From assembly GCA_040394775.1 (NCBI GenBank), contig JBEBRN010000097.1, forward strand, positions 1-9,509: DNA of 9,509 bases, read 5' to 3'. The translations under genes and the position numbers were made by a program. Position 1 is the first letter of the stretch; every line of letters starts with the position of its first letter. Shown piece by piece: positions 7,072 to 9,509 of the stretch. Below the pieces are notes generated by a model. The model made no database searches. It saw only the letters and a list, made by a program, of their open reading frames with translations, and was not told the origin of the DNA. The stretch comes from 40-80 sp040394775 (GTDB lineage Bacteria; Bacteroidota; Bacteroidia; Flavobacteriales_D; Crocinitomicaceae).

Positions 7072-7089
7072 TTTAAAAAGAATTTAATC

Positions 7090-7932
7090 TTAAGGGAATT
7101 TAGGAAATTTACTGAAATCTCTGGTCCGTTTTTCAAGGAAAGCATTTCTTCCCTCTTCCGCTTCATCCGTCATATATATCAAACGAGTGGCTTCACCAGC
7201 ATATACTTGTTGACCTACCAATCCGTCATCAATTAAGTTGAAAGCAAATTTCGCCATTTTCACAGCTGTTGGACTTTTAGTAAGTATTTCTTGTGCCCAA
7301 TCATAGGCTGTTTGTTCTAATTCTTCATGAGGAACGACCGCATTTACCATTCCCATTTCAAATGCTTCTTGAGCCGTGTATGACATTCCAAGAAAAAAGA
7401 TTTCTCTAGCGCGCTTCTGCCCTACTTGTCTGGCTAAATAAGCGGAACCAAAACCACCGTCAACACTTGCTACATCGACATCAGTTTGCTTAAAAACAGC
7501 ATGTTCTCTACTCGCAATAGTTAAGTCACACACTACATGTAAACTATGACCTCCACCGACTGCCCAACCTGGAACAACAGCGATAACCACTTTATTCATA
7601 AAACGTATTTGACGTTGTACATCGAGAATGTTAAAACGATTGATGCCGTCACCACCTTGATAGCCTCTTTTTGATCGAACGCGTTGGTCGCCGCCGGAAC
7701 AAAAAGCCCAACCGCCATCTTTTGGAGAAGGACCTTCACCACCAATTAAAACCACCCCAATCTCTTGCGATTCATGGGCAATAAATAAAGCTTCTGATAA
7801 TTCGGTAACTGTTTCTGGGCGAAAGGCATTTCTAACTTCTGGGCGATTGAAAGCTATTCTTGCAACGCCGTTACACTGTTTAAATGTGATATCCTGATAT
7901 TCTTTGACAGTTGTCCAGTTAATTTGACTCAT
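7090..7932 (-). CDS. menB: 1,4-dihydroxy-2-naphthoyl-CoA synthase
   Basis: This crotonase-fold enzyme closes the second ring of o-succinylbenzoyl-CoA to give DHNA-CoA in menaquinone synthesis. The 280-residue protein carries the MenB hallmarks: GGWAFCSGGDQRVR (73-86) with the oxyanion loop, GWAVGGGHSLHVVCDLTIAS (122-141), FKQTDVDVASVDGGFGSAYL (147-166) and IYMTDEAEEGRNAFLEKR (252-269, with Y253). D151 in QTD corresponds to Asp185 of the M. tuberculosis enzyme, where an acidic side chain replaces the bicarbonate used by E. coli-type MenB (QTG). This therefore looks like a bicarbonate-independent, type II enzyme. The usual VGSFDGG is VASVDGG here, keeping S156 and D158 but changing two neighbours. 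It lies 18 bases upstream of the thioesterase and is probably co-transcribed with it. The ATG at 7930-7932 fits the family N-terminus. Confidence 0.96.
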   Translation of the reverse strand: MSQINWTTVKEYQDITFKQCNGVARIAFNRPEVRNAFRPETVTELSEALFIAHESQEIGVVLIGGEGPSPKDGGWAFCSGGDQRVRSKRGYQGGDGINRFNILDVQRQIRFMNKVVIAVVPGWAVGGGHSLHVVCDLTIASREHAVFKQTDVDVASVDGGFGSAYLARQVGQKRAREIFFLGMSYTAQEAFEMGMVNAVVPHEELEQTAYDWAQEILTKSPTAVKMAKFAFNLIDDGLVGQQVYAGEATRLIYMTDEAEEGRNAFLEKRTRDFSKFPKFP

Positions 7933-7948
7933 GTTGTACTATTTGATA

Positions 7949-7956
7949 CAAAAATA
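7949..7956 (-). promoter_or_regulatory. Candidate -7 element for menB
   Basis: On the minus strand this reads TATTTTTG, matching the Bacteroidota TAnnTTTG -7 box, 16 bases before the menB ATG. No TTG is found at the expected -33 distance, so the call rests on a single short element in AT-rich DNA. Confidence 0.25.
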
Positions 7957-8058
7957 GCAATCTACGGGAGATTTTGAATTAAATTGTTTGTTATAAATAG
8001 AGGTAAAATGCGCTTTAAAGTCACTTTATTGAGCTTATTTCAATTAATTATGACTGCT

Positions 8059-8084
8059 ACTATACTTCTTAATGAAGTACTAGT
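8059..8084 (-). terminator. Bulged hairpin over the stop codon of the secreted-protein gene
   Basis: ACTATACTTC (8059-8068) pairs with GAAGTA and TAGT (8074-8079, 8081-8084) around a 5-nt loop, giving a 10-bp stem with one bulged C at 8080. The stop codon (8080-8082 on the minus strand) lies inside the stem. No T run follows, so it may be an RNA 3'-end or stability hairpin rather than a classical intrinsic terminator. Confidence 0.35.
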
Positions 8085-8790
8085 CTCCACAATCTTGTTT
8101 TACACTCTTTAATAAACGTCCAAATTCAATATGAAAATCATATGATTCCACATGGGGCAAAGTATGGTTCGCACTGTTCCACCATCCGTAGCTCATCAGA
8201 TCAATTCTCGCTAAATATTCTCGTTCAGGGGAGTTCATTTCTTCATCAAATGCCTTTCGTTGTTCTTCCGATGCTCCGTTTTTATCAAACCAGTCGTTTC
8301 TATATTTCACCCAGGCATCAATCATCGTTTGTCCTCCTTTGATAAGTACATCCCGATAATAAATACAGGTGCTATCTTCTAAGGGGTACTGCATCAATGT
8401 GTCTGGATTCGAATACGCTACTATAGTAAATTCACCCAGCAGACAAGTGCTCGCATAAAAGGTCTTTATTTCCTCTTTTAGTTGATTCCAAAATGGATCA
8501 TCGACGAATTTTAATGTATTCAATTCATCCAATTTATCCTTACATTCAATTCTTAAAGCACGAACACTTAACGCACTTGGTTTCAGATAACTATTAGCTG
8601 TCATATTGGTACTAATATATGTGTGTTGCCACAAATAATCGACGGTGTTTTGAAGTTGTTCACGAGTGACTTTTGTTGGGTCAAATTGACCTTCAAAATC
8701 ACACATTCCTTCCGAGTATTTGAACTTTGTATTTTGTGCGGATACTTGTATACTCACAATAAACAGGGCTATTAGTAGTGTTTTTTTCAT
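8080..8790 (-). CDS. Secreted protein of unknown function
   Basis: I do not recognise this 236-residue protein. It starts with a typical Bacteroidota Sec signal (MKKTLLIALFIVSIQVSAQ, cleavage after SAQ at about 19), so the mature part of about 217 residues should be periplasmic, surface or released. The mature part has five cysteines (C30, C83, C116, C142, C234), enough for two disulfides. It has no further membrane segment and no evident repeats. Sequence landmarks are NTVDYLWQHTYIS (48-60), DDPFWNQLKEEI (97-108), MIDAWVKYRNDWFDKNG (156-172) and MSYGWWNSANHTLPH (199-213), with many tryptophans and acidic residues; it is probably largely helical. It has 138-147 base gaps on both sides and looks like a single-gene unit. 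A hairpin covers its stop codon. No C-terminal T9SS sorting domain is apparent. Confidence 0.8.
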   Translation of the reverse strand: MKKTLLIALFIVSIQVSAQNTKFKYSEGMCDFEGQFDPTKVTREQLQNTVDYLWQHTYISTNMTANSYLKPSALSVRALRIECKDKLDELNTLKFVDDPFWNQLKEEIKTFYASTCLLGEFTIVAYSNPDTLMQYPLEDSTCIYYRDVLIKGGQTMIDAWVKYRNDWFDKNGASEEQRKAFDEEMNSPEREYLARIDLMSYGWWNSANHTLPHVESYDFHIEFGRLLKSVKQDCGD

Positions 8791-8892
8791 GTTATCTAGT
8801 TTTCTTTAGTAGCTCATTCAAAATAAGATGTTTACAATTTGTACCTACCTTATTTCATTTATTTAGTGCTAACTTAATAAATAAAACCTTAA

Positions 8893-8910
8893 TTCATAGT
8901 TATTTATGAA
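8893..8910 (-). terminator. Possible weak terminator after the DUF2007-like gene
   Basis: TTCATA (8893-8898) and TATGAA (8905-8910) form a 6-bp stem with a 6-nt loop, 18 bases past the stop at 8929 on the minus strand. On that strand the sequence then reads TTAAGGTTTTATTT, so there is a modest T-rich tail. The stem is all but free of G-C pairs and would be weak. Confidence 0.3.
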
Positions 8911-8928
8911 ATTCTAGCTGAAACTATT

Positions 8929-9509
8929 TTAAAAATTAGCTTTTATTTTTTCTATGGCTATTAAAATTAGAAAAACGATTCCTAAAATAAAAATTATTCT
9001 TCCCTGTTTTCTACCTTTTTCGGTATAACCATAAACGCTATCACCATTCGGAAGTGTCTTTTTATGAGTCCATAAATGCCAACCTATAAATATGGCTATA
9101 ACTCCACCTAAAAGAACGAAAAAATACCCTGCAATAATGAGTGATTTCTGATCGTTTTTTGGTTTCGACAACGCTGCGATTCGTTCTTCTTTTAGCACAT
9201 CTATCGTCTCTGCTGAAACTTCCTGCCCTCGATCTTTAAGAATTTTCTGAGCTAATAAATAGTCGAATTTACTCCATTCATCACTCTTAGTTATAAGCTC
9301 TAATAACTCTTGGTTGGAAAAAGAAAACAGGTAATAATCGGCATCAATATCCTCCAGTTGTTTGGCAGAAAATTCCAATAAGATTTCATCTGCTTTTTCA
9401 AAGTCTTGCTGCTGTACTTTTATTCGAAACTCTTTACTGAATTCGTTGTTCGCAAATGACGGATCAAAGGTGGTGGAATTATCTTCAAATTGACATTCAA
9501 TTCCTTTAG
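8929..9509 (-). CDS. Two-helix membrane protein with DUF2007-like N-terminus, 5' end outside window
   Basis: The minus-strand frame stays open from the stop at 8929-8931 to the window edge, giving 192 visible residues without any methionine, so the real start lies beyond 9509. A TTG at 9376-9378 could be mistaken for a start but would cut through conserved sequence. The visible N-terminus (KGIECQFEDNSTTFDPSFAN, then EFRIKVQQQDFEKADEIL) resembles the end of DUF2007-type putative signal-transducing domains. A charged middle follows with DEWSKFDYLLAQKILKDRG. Two hydrophobic helices lie at about 122-146 and 171-186, separated by a polar loop containing KKTLPNGDSVYGY. This arrangement recurs in flavobacterial proteins I remember, but no biochemical role is known to me. 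The short hydrophilic tail KIKANF ends it. Confidence 0.8.
   Translation of the reverse strand, partial: KGIECQFEDNSTTFDPSFANNEFSKEFRIKVQQQDFEKADEILLEFSAKQLEDIDADYYLFSFSNQELLELITKSDEWSKFDYLLAQKILKDRGQEVSAETIDVLKEERIAALSKPKNDQKSLIIAGYFFVLLGGVIAIFIGWHLWTHKKTLPNGDSVYGYTEKGRKQGRIIFILGIVFLILIAIEKIKANF

Noticed and set aside
8819..8837. Promoter for the secreted-protein gene (TATTTTG with an upstream TTG)
   Set aside because: The -7 box lacks one base of the consensus and the only TTG upstream is 9 bases away, far closer than the normal spacing.
9376..9378. TTG as the start codon of the right-end membrane protein
   Set aside because: The frame is open upstream to the window edge and encodes conserved-looking DUF2007-type sequence, so this TTG is an internal leucine codon.

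Overview
This AT-rich window looks like chromosomal DNA of a Bacteroidota bacterium, probably Flavobacteriales. The signs are protein similarity to flavobacterial families, the near absence of Shine-Dalgarno sequences, AnnTTTG-type -7 promoter candidates, and genes for a YcbB-type lipoprotein L,D-transpeptidase and menaquinone synthesis. I see no insertion sequence, tRNA, rRNA, CRISPR array or phage gene. No gene-free stretch exceeds about 150 bases; the largest gaps are 835-981, 7933-8079 and 8791-8928.

Layout. Positions 1-834 (minus) carry the N-terminal 278 codons of a membrane acyltransferase-3 protein cut by the window edge. Positions 982-3963 (minus) hold a tight four-gene cluster, transcribed in the order rhomboid protease, class IV PLP aminotransferase/lyase, pyrR, pyrB. 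Two of its junctions are 8-nt start/stop overlaps, so it is probably one translationally coupled operon that includes the first committed step of pyrimidine synthesis. Diverging from it on the plus strand are a lipoprotein L,D-transpeptidase (4004-5659) and a secreted, strand-rich protein resembling the family databases call 'polymorphic toxin type 23' (5729-6637). The latter runs tail-to-tail, with a 16-nt overlap, into a minus-strand pair, menB then a hotdog thioesterase (7932 to 6622). These two could catalyse consecutive steps of menaquinone synthesis: ring closure to DHNA-CoA, then its hydrolysis. The right end has an unrecognised secreted protein (8080-8790, minus) and a two-helix membrane protein with a DUF2007-like N-terminus, cut by the window edge (8929-9509, minus).

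Most of the window is ordinary housekeeping and envelope content. The points most worth a second look are four: a PyrR that keeps its PRPP site but has lost most residues known to bind RNA in Bacillus; a 'toxin 23'-like protein that looks like a resident envelope protein rather than a toxin; a transpeptidase with a C-x-x-C active site; and a MenB-thioesterase pair that may supply the often unassigned DHNA-CoA hydrolase. I did not find a clearly novel multi-gene system.
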